A stretch of 43,622 nucleotides of DNA from Chitinophagales bacterium (lineage in GTDB: Bacteria; Bacteroidota; Bacteroidia; Chitinophagales; UBA2359). Positions 1 to 8,464 of this stretch are shown here, piece after piece. The position numbers were made by a program, and so were the translations under genes. The first letter of the stretch is position 1. The number at the start of each line of letters is the position of its first letter. The stretch covers positions 12,166 to 55,787 of the forward strand of contig JAHDEE010000014.1 of assembly GCA_020629005.1 (NCBI GenBank), written 5' to 3'. Under the pieces are notes generated by a model. It was given only the letters and a program-made list of their open reading frames with translations. It was not told where the DNA came from and made no database searches.

Positions 1-571
1 AGGTGGAGAGCCTGATTTTAGTGACTTCCCTTGGCTAAACGAACTCGGCCTCGATTTGGACTGTGGCCCTGGTGCCCCCACAGATGTAATCTCATATACT
101 ACAGGTGTCTATAATTATGTCTATATTGCCTATGGTGACACGAATTCGGGAGAGCTGTACTTCCAGGATGGAACCTTCTACTGTGCAGATGCGCCCGGCT
201 TTTCCTGCGTGGCGGTATATGGATTAAGTCCTTCTACTGCAGAGGTGTTGTGGTCTTGCCAGGGTAAGTCCAACGAGCAAGAAACATCCGAGATGCTAGA
301 ATCGGAAAGCAACGCTTTGAATATGCAGCTATACCCAAATCCGAGCAACGGTGCTTTTAATGTGGATGCTGATGGACTGGAAGCTGATTCTGAATACCTG
401 CTGAATATTTACGACCTTCAGGGAAGGCTAATACATAGCTCGGCTCTCGATTCGCAGCAAGGACAACTGAATCTTAGCTTCGATATGCCGGATCTAAGTA
501 TAGGTACCTATTTGGTGCAGATAATGTCCCAAAAAACGCAACTGAGCAAAAGAATACAAATCATACGATAG
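1..571 (+). CDS. T9SS-exported protein, 3' part (5' end outside window)
   Basis: The reading frame is open from the first base, so the start lies upstream and only about the last 189 residues are present. The final 80 or so residues form a type A T9SS sorting domain: a YPNPSNGAF motif, then NIYDLQGRLI, and a C-terminal GTYLVQI ... KRIQIIR strand pair. Such domains direct proteins across the outer membrane through the type IX secretion system, where they are cleaved and the cargo is released or anchored to the cell surface. The remaining upstream part has several cysteines and many aromatic residues (YNYVYIAYGD) but no domain I recognise, so the function of the cargo is unknown. A hairpin terminator follows 22 bases after the stop. 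Confidence 0.85.
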   Translation, partial: GGEPDFSDFPWLNELGLDLDCGPGAPTDVISYTTGVYNYVYIAYGDTNSGELYFQDGTFYCADAPGFSCVAVYGLSPSTAEVLWSCQGKSNEQETSEMLESESNALNMQLYPNPSNGAFNVDADGLEADSEYLLNIYDLQGRLIHSSALDSQQGQLNLSFDMPDLSIGTYLVQIMSQKTQLSKRIQIIR

Positions 572-592
572 TTATTATAGCACTATTTCGAC

Positions 593-625
593 GCCCTGCA
601 GGACTTGTTCTTGCAGGGCTTCTTT
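593..625 (+). terminator. Intrinsic terminator after T9SS cargo gene
   Basis: An 8-bp perfect stem, GCCCTGCA (593-600) with TGCAGGGC (612-619), encloses an 11-base loop and is followed by TTCTTT. It lies just after the stop of the partial T9SS gene and fits a Rho-independent terminator with a modest U tract. Confidence 0.65.
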
Positions 626-689
626 GTGCTCATGCCATGCGGAAAGAACATTTGTTGCCGGATTAGCCATAGAAATCGAAAAGATTGCC

Positions 690-870
690 CCGCTCCAAAC
701 TGAGTAAAAACCATTGACGAAGCCCACGACGGTCGCTGAGCGTAGTCGATGCGCTCGGCGTGGGCGGACTGCGGAGCGCGAGGTTAGGCTAGCGTTAACG
801 CCTTGATTATTAGTGAAATACATCCATTCTCCAATCGGTCCTTTCGGCTACGCTCAGGGTCCGATCGGCT
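690..870. repeat. GC-rich intergenic segment with CTGAGCGTAG inverted repeat
   Basis: The 438 bases between the partial T9SS gene and the methyltransferase hold no convincing gene. They do contain a GC-rich block with CTGAGCGTAG (736-745) and its exact reverse complement CTACGCTCAG (848-857) about 100 bases apart. The flanking sequence is more AT-rich. I read it as a dispersed intergenic repeat of a different family from the 175-bp repeats elsewhere in the window. An open frame on the minus strand (575-823) has low-complexity Arg/Ala content and is treated as chance. Confidence 0.35.
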
Positions 871-1009
871 CTGCACCGACAATCTCAATCTTGCTTTTTA
901 AGGCAGTGCAATAGTTTTTACCCTCTCTGGCCCTGGGGCATATTGCTTGCTTAGGCTTCAGATTCTCCTAAACTGCTCGTATTATTGTAGAGGACAAGCT
1001 CCTTTAAAC

Positions 1010-1837
1010 ATGATATCCAGAAAAATAAAGAAACACTCGCTGATACTTTCTCGCCGCATAAAAGAAGGAAGCGAGCTAAGTCGAATGAGCGAGCAGAACA
1101 GCCCCGAATTAGGTATTATTCTTTCTGCTTTTGAACAGGTCAAGAAGGCAAAATACCTGGCCTCTGATAAAGCAGCATTTGATCGATGCGAAAACTACCG
1201 AAAGGAATTGCTTCAAAATCAAGAAGAAATTACTTACGAAATCTTCAATTCGGATCACCGGGCTACAGTTCAGGACATCTGTGCCAAAGCAGCCTCCTCA
1301 TCCAGTTGGTGCCGCTTTCTCTACTTTATCGTGAAGTCAATTGCTCAGCCTGCTGTTTTGGAAATCGGAACTAATGTAGGCATGTCAGGTTCCTACATAT
1401 TGGAGGCAATGCCGGATTTCAGCGATTCGAAGTTTCGTACAATGGAGGGCTTACCGCAACTTTGTGAACTGTCCAGGAAGCAATTCGCTGTTATAAAACG
1501 CAAAGTAGACTGCAAAGTAATTCAAGGACTTTATGAAAATACTTTTCCTGATGTCTTGCAGGAAGACATTCAATTCAATGCGCTATTTATTGATGGTAAT
1601 CATCAAAAGGAACCCACACTACATTACTTCAAAGAATTGAAGAAGAAAGCAGCTAATCCCGCCATTTTCATCTTTGACGATATCAATTGGAGCGAAGGCA
1701 TGCAAGAAGCCTGGATGCAAATTCGCACAGACCCCGAAGTAAATTATTCAATTGATCTTTATGAACAAGGAATCGTAATCATCGATAAGTCGGATCAAAA
1801 CAGAAATGTGGACTTTGAGCTTCATCTGTCCTACTAG
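1010..1837 (+). CDS. Class I SAM-dependent methyltransferase
   Basis: A predicted 275-residue cytoplasmic methyltransferase of the Rossmann-fold class (similar to the Methyltransf_24 group). The SAM-binding motif I is VLEIGTNVGMSGSYIL. An acidic strand end FIDGNH follows in the place of motif IV (the residues that usually position the substrate or a metal), then IFIFDDINWSEGM. The first 90 residues are helical and charged and may form a cap. The ATG at 1010 (MISRKIKK) is preferred over an upstream in-frame start at 947, because the extra 21 residues are cysteine-rich and unlike the rest, and an AGGA-like stretch lies upstream of 1010. The substrate cannot be told from sequence. It is followed 20 bases later by the LytS kinase gene, so it may share a transcript. 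Confidence 0.8.
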   Translation: MISRKIKKHSLILSRRIKEGSELSRMSEQNSPELGIILSAFEQVKKAKYLASDKAAFDRCENYRKELLQNQEEITYEIFNSDHRATVQDICAKAASSSSWCRFLYFIVKSIAQPAVLEIGTNVGMSGSYILEAMPDFSDSKFRTMEGLPQLCELSRKQFAVIKRKVDCKVIQGLYENTFPDVLQEDIQFNALFIDGNHQKEPTLHYFKELKKKAANPAIFIFDDINWSEGMQEAWMQIRTDPEVNYSIDLYEQGIVIIDKSDQNRNVDFELHLSY

Positions 1838-1857
1838 TTCAGGTCAAACGCAAGCTT

Positions 1858-2910
1858 ATGTCCCCTCTGAAAAAATTGCTTGAAGATCGCAGGAGTCGTC
1901 TGTTAATTGAAATTTCGATTCACTTGCTGGTTTGGCTGTTCCTTTTCTCTGCTGTCAACATCAATTGGTCACAGGATTGGTTCGACATCACACTGCGTCC
2001 ACGTCGACCAGCCCCCTTGATGCTCATCGCATTTTTCCTGTTCTTTAACCTGCACACTTTCTGGCTTGTGCCAGCCTTCTTAAAAAAAGACAGGTGGCTA
2101 GCTTACATTTTCTTTTCTACCCTGTTGTTCGCTGGTTCCGAATTAGTCCGCGCGGTCCTCGTCTCAGTGTTTCGGCTTCAAACTCCATCGGCCCTATTTC
2201 CTGACACCTTGTTTACTAGAGATAGCTTTCTTTTTGGTGCCCCTGGTGCTGCATCTTATGCACTAATCCTCTCTGCCCTGTACTGGATAATTAAGGAAAT
2301 GTACCAGCACCGAATACGTTCGCAAGAATTGAAGACATTGAAGGTTTCGCGGGAGTTGGACATTCTCAAAGGGCAGATGAATCCACACTTTCTTTTCAAC
2401 AACCTAAATACCCTCGACAATCTTATTGATGATCAGAACGAAACGGCAAAAGAATACCTATACGCGCTGTCTTCGGTCTACAGAGCATACCTCAACAATA
2501 TGGGAAAGGATCTGATCCCTCTTCAGCAGGAGTGGGACTTGCTGGATGACTACCTACACCTGCTATCGATCCGTTTCCTTGATGCCTATCGCTTTGAAAA
2601 GAAAAACAATCTTGGCAGCCTGATGGATTATCAAATACCTCCAGGTACCCTGCAAGTCTTGATAGAGAATGTGATCAAACACAATCGCGGAAGCAATTCC
2701 GAACCCCTGCTATGCACCATAGACATCGATGCCAGCGGAATTACCGTTCGGAATCAGATTCGAAGCAAAGCGACAGCTCTAAAATCTGGCATAGGCTTGC
2801 AGAATATTAAGAGACGATTTCAATTGATGAGCGATGAGCAGGTCCGAATTTCGCAAGGAGATCATTTTGAAGTAGTCCTGCCCTTAATTGGAAAAAAATC
2901 TGCCAAATGA
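1858..2910 (+). CDS. LytS/YehU-type sensor histidine kinase
   Basis: Membrane histidine kinase of 350 residues that senses an unknown signal and phosphorylates the response regulator encoded next. About four hydrophobic segments lie in residues 15-150 (IEISIHLLVWLFLFSAV; LMLIAFFLFF; WLAYIFFSTLLFAG; SYALILSALYWII). The His_kinase domain follows with the family motif GQMNPHFLFNNLNTLDNLI, in which His177 is the likely phosphoacceptor. The C-terminal HATPase part shows the N box (VLIENVIKHN) and a GIGLQNIKRR glycine-rich box. The N-terminal part is a plain four-helix bundle without a periplasmic domain, as is common in Bacteroidota LytS proteins beside ABC transporters. The stop overlaps the start of the regulator gene by 4 bases (ATGA), so the two are translationally coupled. 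Confidence 0.93.
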   Translation: MSPLKKLLEDRRSRLLIEISIHLLVWLFLFSAVNINWSQDWFDITLRPRRPAPLMLIAFFLFFNLHTFWLVPAFLKKDRWLAYIFFSTLLFAGSELVRAVLVSVFRLQTPSALFPDTLFTRDSFLFGAPGAASYALILSALYWIIKEMYQHRIRSQELKTLKVSRELDILKGQMNPHFLFNNLNTLDNLIDDQNETAKEYLYALSSVYRAYLNNMGKDLIPLQQEWDLLDDYLHLLSIRFLDAYRFEKKNNLGSLMDYQIPPGTLQVLIENVIKHNRGSNSEPLLCTIDIDASGITVRNQIRSKATALKSGIGLQNIKRRFQLMSDEQVRISQGDHFEVVLPLIGKKSAK

Positions 2911-3683
2911 CAAAACTCAATGTCCTAATTCTGGAAGATGAAGACCAGGCGGCAATCAAGCTGAAAAAGATGATTGCAACATTGCCATATGAGATAGAGA
3001 TTAGCCATTTTCAATCAATCTCCGAAGCACTCGAATTCTTCAATTCAAAGCCGAATCTCGATCTGCTATTCTCCGATATCGAATTGCTCGATGGCAATGT
3101 CTTTACCCTCTACTCGCAGATCAATCCCGATTGCCCGATTATCTTTTGCACAGCCTACAACGATTTCTTTCTGGAAGCATTTGAGACCAATGGTATTGCC
3201 TATTTGTTGAAACCCTATAGCAAAAGACAATTCATGGCAGCATGGGACAAATATGTACATCTTTTCCAACCCGAAAAACCCGCCTTCGATAATCGGCAGC
3301 TACTCGCTGCCATAGCAGATATCAGCAATCGAATGGAACCCTCCTACAAAAAGCACTTTGTCCTAAAGAAAAAGAACGAAAGCTTCATCGTGGAAGCTTC
3401 AAACATCCTCTACTTCGAAGCCGATGGAGACTATGTGATCGCTTGGGACCAACAGATGAATAAAAACTTGCTTTCTCAAACCCTTACGGAAACCGAACAC
3501 TCACTCGATCCTGCTATGTTCTTTCGAATCAACCGCTCGCAATTGGTCAATTTTAACGCAATTGCAGGATTCGAACCCTATATCAAGACCCGACTAGCGA
3601 TCATATTAAAGAAGCACGACCAGAAGCTCCTTACAAGCAACAGCAGATCAGCAGCCTTCAAGCAGTGGATTGAGCAGCATTAG
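2907..3683 (+). CDS. LytTR-family response regulator
   Basis: Two-domain transcription regulator of 258 residues. The receiver domain (about residues 1-120) has the acidic pair in LEDED, the phosphoacceptor Asp57 in LLFSDIELLDG, the conserved Thr in FCTAYND and the Lys in YLLKPYS. The LytTR DNA-binding domain (about 150-258) includes HFVLKKKNESFIVEASNILY, FFRINRSQLVN and LLTSNSRSAAFKQW. LytTR domains bind pairs of short direct repeats about 21 bp apart; exactly such a pair lies 190 bases downstream, before the ABC transporter genes, making those genes the probable targets. The gene overlaps the kinase gene by 4 bases. A short TGCC-AGA-GGCA hairpin followed by a T run (3684-3704) may end the two-gene transcript. 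Confidence 0.95.
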   Translation: MTKLNVLILEDEDQAAIKLKKMIATLPYEIEISHFQSISEALEFFNSKPNLDLLFSDIELLDGNVFTLYSQINPDCPIIFCTAYNDFFLEAFETNGIAYLLKPYSKRQFMAAWDKYVHLFQPEKPAFDNRQLLAAIADISNRMEPSYKKHFVLKKKNESFIVEASNILYFEADGDYVIAWDQQMNKNLLSQTLTETEHSLDPAMFFRINRSQLVNFNAIAGFEPYIKTRLAIILKKHDQKLLTSNSRSAAFKQWIEQH

Positions 3684-3853
3684 TGCCAGAGGCATTGGTT
3701 TTTCTAATTGCTGCGTTCACATAATTCTGCTAGCATTTCAGACGGCGATAAATCCGTATTGATGGCAGTCAAGTACCCAAACGGCCTGCTCCAAAATATC
3801 TTCTGCCTCTCACCGCAAGTAAGGTTTACAGCCATCAGGAGCGCAGCATCGCT

Positions 3854-3906
3854 GTCAGCTCACTGGTAGTTTCCCAGTTCACCGATTGACCCACCCAGTT
3901 CACCGA
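3854..3906 (+). promoter_or_regulatory. Candidate LytTR operator: 13-bp direct repeat, 21-bp period
   Basis: CCCAGTTCACCGA occurs at 3873-3885 and again at 3894-3906, identical and 21 bp apart, i.e. two helical turns. A weaker third version (CAGCTCACTGG, 3856-3866) lies 19 bp further upstream. The core CCAGTTCAC resembles the 9-bp LytTR half-site known from AgrA, ComE and AlgR. The repeats end 61 bases before the ABC ATPase start and just upstream of a candidate -7 box, the usual place for an activator. Binding by the adjacent regulator is inferred. Confidence 0.6.
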
Positions 3907-3925
3907 AAACAGCTTCGCAGGCAAG

Positions 3926-3933
3926 TCTATTTG
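3926..3933 (+). promoter_or_regulatory. Candidate -7 promoter box of ABC operon
   Basis: TCTATTTG differs at one base from the Bacteroidota -7 consensus TAnnTTTG. It lies 20 bases downstream of the second direct repeat and 34 bases before the ATPase start codon. No good -33 TTTG is seen, which would fit a promoter needing an activator bound to the repeats. Confidence 0.35.
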
Positions 3934-3966
3934 TCGCAAATTTGGATTAAACAAAAACGAAATCCA

Positions 3967-4839
3967 ATGTTGCTACAAATCAATAAGCTAAGTAAGACCT
4001 ACCCAAATGGTGTAAAATGCCTGAATGAAGTAGACTTATCGATCTCCAAAGGAATGTTTGGACTTCTCGGACCAAACGGTGCGGGCAAGTCCTCTCTAAT
4101 GCGAACAATCGCAACGCTTCAGCTACCAGACTCAGGTAAGGTAATCTTTGACGGTATTGACGTTCATCAAAATGAAATGCAGCTTCGAATGACCCTTGGA
4201 TACCTACCACAGCAATTTGGAGTATATCCTAAGCAATCTGCCGTTCAACTACTAGATTATTTCGCCATTCTAAAAGGCTTGTCTTCAAAAAAACAACGTG
4301 CAGCGAGAATCGACGAATTACTTCACCTGACAAATCTGTACGGTGATCGTCACAGAGCTGTCAGTTCCTATTCAGGTGGTATGAAGCAGCGCTTCGGCAT
4401 CGCCCAAATGCTCTTGAATAAACCCCGTCTGATAATCGTAGATGAGCCTACCGCCGGCCTCGACCCCGCCGAAAGAAGACGTTTTCTGAACGTACTACGC
4501 GAAATCGGACAAGACAACATCGTCATATTCTCCACCCACCTGGTTGATGATGTACAGGAACTCTGTTCACAACTAGCGATCATCCAAAAGGGAACCATCC
4601 TCAAGGTGGGGTCGCCAACAGATTGTATAGATCAGCTTCGAAACAAGGTCTACCAAACAACCATCAAATCTGACCAATTGCAGGAATTGAAAGATCATCT
4701 ATTGGTGTTGTCGACCAGTTTTGATGAAGAGTCGAATTTAGTTGCCCGAGTCTTCTGCGAACATAAACCTGATGCTGCATACAAAGCCTGCGATCCCACT
4801 CTGGAAGATGCCTATTTCTGGAATCTGAACCGTGCCTAA
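3967..4839 (+). CDS. ABC transporter ATP-binding protein
   Basis: Cytoplasmic ATPase subunit of 290 residues. Walker A is GPNGAGKSS (residues 35-43), the Q-loop is in YLPQQFG, the ABC signature is YSGGMKQR (about 135) and Walker B is LIIVDEPTAGLD (about 155). These are followed by the H-loop in FSTHLVDD. A 70-residue C-terminal extension after the H-loop is typical of ABC-2 type exporters of the CcmA/NatA group. The ATG at 3967 is chosen because MLLQINKLSKTY matches the usual N terminus; an in-frame ATG at 3886 would add 27 atypical residues and overlap the second candidate operator repeat. It pairs with the large permease-peptidase gene 42 bases downstream. Confidence 0.93.
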   Translation: MLLQINKLSKTYPNGVKCLNEVDLSISKGMFGLLGPNGAGKSSLMRTIATLQLPDSGKVIFDGIDVHQNEMQLRMTLGYLPQQFGVYPKQSAVQLLDYFAILKGLSSKKQRAARIDELLHLTNLYGDRHRAVSSYSGGMKQRFGIAQMLLNKPRLIIVDEPTAGLDPAERRRFLNVLREIGQDNIVIFSTHLVDDVQELCSQLAIIQKGTILKVGSPTDCIDQLRNKVYQTTIKSDQLQELKDHLLVLSTSFDEESNLVARVFCEHKPDAAYKACDPTLEDAYFWNLNRA

Positions 4840-4881
4840 GCCTTCTCTTTCTGAACATTACTAACCCTGAAGCTAAAAACT

Positions 4882-7800
4882 ATGTTAAAGCAAATCTTCT
4901 CCTACGAATTCAAGCTCTTGATGAAGAGCCTTTCTACATACATTTACACGGCATGCTTTGCCGGATTGGCGATGTTGATGCTGCTAGGCACTGCCGGTTT
5001 TTTTGATGGTCCTGCTGCAAGCGGTGAAGTCTCGCGATTTCTTAATTCCCCTTATGAAATCAATTTCATCCTGAAGTACTTCAACAAATTTTTCCTCTTC
5101 TTGCTACCGGCAATCGTAGGTACAACCCTTTACAAGGATTTCAAAAGCGGTACCCATCAATTGCTTTATTCCTTTCCCCTAAAGAAGTCATCATATTTGT
5201 TTGGCAAGTTTTTCAGCGCAATATGTACGGTACTGCTCATTACGCTCACAGTTCCACTTGCATTGATCGGCGCAGAACTGATCCTTACAACAGCCAATCC
5301 GAACATTGGTCCTATGACGCTCTCGGCTTACGCTCGCAGCTACACAGCTTTCGTGCTTCCCAATATGCTGTTCTATGGAGCAATCGTTTTCGCACTGACA
5401 AGCAAATTTAGAAGCGTGTACGCGGGCTTCATCTTCGTATTGGTCCTGTTTCTTCTGCAAATTATCGTTCAAAACTTGTTTGCAAGCGATCTCTGGCTTC
5501 TCGCCCTTCTCGATCCCTTTGCTGACTATGCAGTCGACTATGAAACTGCACTCTGGACAGTAAATCAAAAGAATCAGCTTCATATTCCACTGACAGGTGC
5601 CGTCTTACGCAATAGATTGTTTTGGGGAAGCACTTGCCTTGCCGTCTTTCTCGTATTCTACAAGCGCTTTACATTTCGACAGGAAAGTCTATCCGGAGTT
5701 GGCTTGTTCAGCAGAAAAAATAAGATTTCGCAAACTTCCGAAGCTACTGGCATCAGCTACCAGAATAGCGACGTCAAGCTGCAATTTGATTTTTGGCATC
5801 AGCTGAAGACCACCTTTGCATTGGCTCAAAACGATTTCAAATACATCGTCAGCAACAAGATGTTCCTGTTCTTTCTCGCCTTCGGAATACTGGCCATCAT
5901 ATTTGCGCTGGGAAAAGTAACCAATACCGGTTCTTTGATTCTGATGCCAGCTACTCGAATTGTCCTCACTGTACCCCTATTGTTCTTCAAGGCAATCATT
6001 GCTGTCATTACCTTCCTATTTACTGGCATGTTGATGCACAGGGCTAGGACCGTATCTATGCACCAGCTCATCGGAGCAACCGCAGCGAAAAACTGGACAC
6101 TGATAGCCTCGAAGTTGATGGCAATGGTTCAGGTACAAGCACTGCTATTGTTGATCATGATGATTTGTGGCATCTGCTTGCAAGTCTACAACGGGTATTA
6201 TCATTTCGAATTCGGTCTATACATTTACCACCTGTTTTGCCTGGTCCTACCTTCGCTGTTTGTCTGGGCCCTACTATCAGTTTTCATCCACACATTTGCG
6301 CCAAATCCCTACGTAGGAATTTTTGTGCTACTGCTTATATGGGTGGGCAAAGATATGCTGCCGGAAGCTGGAATCAACACGCAGTTGCTAGCCTTCAATG
6401 CTGCGCCGATGATGAAGTACAGTGATCTAAATGGATACGGATCAGCTTTAGCAGGTCATCTCTTGATGTTGGCATATTGGCTGTCGGTGACAGCAGGTCT
6501 AGGGCTAATTGCCTACCTGTTCATGAAGCGACAGGAAACAAACACATTCAAAGAACGATTCCAAATTGCAAAAACGAGAATCTCTAAGTCAACGATTTTG
6601 GCCTTTGCACTAGGTACAACAATGGTAGCTGTCTTAGGTCTTAAGATTGCCAAGGAAGAAGCCTTAGCTGCTGTACGAACGGAAAGCAAAATGGTCCTTA
6701 CTCAATTTCAAGAGCAGTTCGGACACTACGAAGGATTTAACTTGCCAAAAATAATCGATGTAAAACTTGAACTCGACCTCTTCCCAGAACAACAATCATT
6801 CTCTGCCAAAGGCAGCTATACCTTGGTCAACAAAAGCCAAGCTGCAATCGATACCTTGTTGGTCAAAACAGGATATGATGAAATGACTGACTATACTATC
6901 AACATTCCTACACAATTAATCGAGCAACACGAGCAAATGCAATTTCAGGTCTTGCACTTGGAGCAGAGCCTGCTACCGGGAGACAGCTTGAAGATGGAAT
7001 TTGAAATCGCAAGTCGGCCAAATACGCTCTTCGAACGCAACAATGCAGTGCTTAGCAATGGAACATTCTTGCAAGAAGACATTTTGCCAAGATTCGGCTA
7101 CTTCATGGAAGAAGAGCATATGCATCCATCTTCGGCTTGCGCAAAGCACCACAAATACAGTAGCCCGGATGCAGATTTAGTGAACATTGAGACCATCATT
7201 TCAACCTCGAAAGGCCAAACTGCTATTGCAACGGGAGTTCGAATGGAAGACTGGATTACAGAAGACCGTCATTATTTCAGATATAAATCAGATCAGCCGC
7301 TCAAATTCGCTTTTGCCTTTAACTCCGGCAGCTTCGATACACATGTGGAACAATACAATGGAAGAACGCTCGAAGTCTTTTATCATCCCACCCATACCTA
7401 CAATCTCACAAAGATGATTGCAGGACTAAAGGCAGCTATCGACTACAATGAGCAGCACTTCACGGAGTATCAACATCAAGAAACACGTATCATCGAGTTT
7501 CCAATCTCAGAAGGCACACTTGCTACTCTGATGGCCAATTCGATCCCAACTTCAGAAGCCCGATTCCTCATCAATCAAAAAGACGACGACGAGAAGATAG
7601 ACCTGTCATTTTACGTGCCTGCACATGAGCTTACCCACCAATGGTTTGGAAACCAATTGGCTCCTTCTGCGGCTCTTGGTGCCAAGGTCCTTACAGAGAG
7701 CATTACCGAATACATCACCTTGCAAATCTATCGCAACCACTATGGTACTGCCAAAGCCCTAAGTTTCCTAAACCAACAGCACCTGCGATATCTAAAAGGA

Positions 7801-8376
7801 AGAACAAGGACGAAAAGCCCGGAGGTGCCACTTTATCTGGCAGCTTCTGAAGATCAGTACCTGGCATATGGCAAAGGTACCATCGCCTTAAATGCAATCA
7901 AGCACTACATAGGAGAAGAAAAACTCAATGCCGCTATAAAGGAATTGCTTGTTCAATATCAGTTCCGCACCGATCAATATCCCGGCTCATTGGATCTAAT
8001 AAGCATTCTGGAGAAGCATATGCCGCAAAAATATCAATACCTATTGGAGGATTACTTCAAGGCCATTACTTTCTATGATGCTAAGATTGACAATGCCAGC
8101 CTTAGAGAATCTGAGAATACGTATCAGTTGGAACTGGACCTGCACCTGCAAAAATATCGCGAACAGGAAATCCAGGAGCAGCTTGAATTGAACGACTTTA
8201 TCCAAATTGCCTGCTACGATGAGAAAGGCAACATGCTGGCAGTGCACACTCTTGAGATCAGCGAAAACCTCAGTAGCTTGAAATTCAACACCGAAGTAAA
8301 ACCCGCCAAAATTGTCCTTGATCCGAATCGATTGATCATTGATAAAGATCAAAAAGACAATACAATCATACTTTGA
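4882..8376 (+). CDS. ABC-2 permease fused to M1-family aminopeptidase
   Basis: A 1,164-residue fusion. Residues 1-270 and about 310-590 each hold a set of membrane helices of the ABC-2 type, so one chain could supply both halves of the transport channel for the ATPase upstream. After the last helix (about 575-592) comes an extracytoplasmic gluzincin domain. Its zinc motif is HELTHQWFGNQ (His915, Glu916, His919), with Glu939 in LTESITEY as third ligand. The spacing from the second His to this Glu is 19 residues rather than the 18 of soluble M1 enzymes, and the usual GAMEN exopeptidase loop is replaced by something like EGTLATLMANS. The peptidase may process the exported substrate or a peptide the system responds to; which one is unknown. 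The ending is clean, followed by a strong bidirectional terminator. Confidence 0.88.
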   Translation: MLKQIFSYEFKLLMKSLSTYIYTACFAGLAMLMLLGTAGFFDGPAASGEVSRFLNSPYEINFILKYFNKFFLFLLPAIVGTTLYKDFKSGTHQLLYSFPLKKSSYLFGKFFSAICTVLLITLTVPLALIGAELILTTANPNIGPMTLSAYARSYTAFVLPNMLFYGAIVFALTSKFRSVYAGFIFVLVLFLLQIIVQNLFASDLWLLALLDPFADYAVDYETALWTVNQKNQLHIPLTGAVLRNRLFWGSTCLAVFLVFYKRFTFRQESLSGVGLFSRKNKISQTSEATGISYQNSDVKLQFDFWHQLKTTFALAQNDFKYIVSNKMFLFFLAFGILAIIFALGKVTNTGSLILMPATRIVLTVPLLFFKAIIAVITFLFTGMLMHRARTVSMHQLIGATAAKNWTLIASKLMAMVQVQALLLLIMMICGICLQVYNGYYHFEFGLYIYHLFCLVLPSLFVWALLSVFIHTFAPNPYVGIFVLLLIWVGKDMLPEAGINTQLLAFNAAPMMKYSDLNGYGSALAGHLLMLAYWLSVTAGLGLIAYLFMKRQETNTFKERFQIAKTRISKSTILAFALGTTMVAVLGLKIAKEEALAAVRTESKMVLTQFQEQFGHYEGFNLPKIIDVKLELDLFPEQQSFSAKGSYTLVNKSQAAIDTLLVKTGYDEMTDYTINIPTQLIEQHEQMQFQVLHLEQSLLPGDSLKMEFEIASRPNTLFERNNAVLSNGTFLQEDILPRFGYFMEEEHMHPSSACAKHHKYSSPDADLVNIETIISTSKGQTAIATGVRMEDWITEDRHYFRYKSDQPLKFAFAFNSGSFDTHVEQYNGRTLEVFYHPTHTYNLTKMIAGLKAAIDYNEQHFTEYQHQETRIIEFPISEGTLATLMANSIPTSEARFLINQKDDDEKIDLSFYVPAHELTHQWFGNQLAPSAALGAKVLTESITEYITLQIYRNHYGTAKALSFLNQQHLRYLKGRTRTKSPEVPLYLAASEDQYLAYGKGTIALNAIKHYIGEEKLNAAIKELLVQYQFRTDQYPGSLDLISILEKHMPQKYQYLLEDYFKAITFYDAKIDNASLRESENTYQLELDLHLQKYREQEIQEQLELNDFIQIACYDEKGNMLAVHTLEISENLSSLKFNTEVKPAKIVLDPNRLIIDKDQKDNTIIL

Positions 8377-8396
8377 TTCCTTACCCTACAGACACG

Positions 8397-8425
8397 AAAA
8401 AAGCCGGAGGCCAAAACCTCCGGCT
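8397..8425. terminator. Bidirectional intrinsic terminator
   Basis: AGCCGGAGG (8402-8410) pairs perfectly with CCTCCGGCT (8417-8425) around a 6-base loop. The six A residues at 8397-8402 become a U tract on the minus strand, so it is best suited to end the minus-strand T9SS gene, and it also separates it from the converging ABC operon. Confidence 0.85.
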
Positions 8426-8464
8426 AATTTCATCAAACAAACTTAATTCTATGCATTCTTTGCT

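Noticed and set aside
575-823. Open frame of 82 codons on the minus strand
   Set aside because: Arg/Ala-rich low-complexity translation across a GC-rich intergenic repeat and a terminator; no domain, no sensible start context.
3700-3840. Minus-strand segment reading EAEDILEQAVWVL, slightly like sigma-factor region 2
   Set aside because: Too short, interrupted by stops, and no second sigma motif nearby; chance similarity cannot be excluded.
4368-4604. Minus-strand ORF inside the ABC ATPase gene
   Set aside because: Shadow of a well-supported coding frame; no independent protein features.
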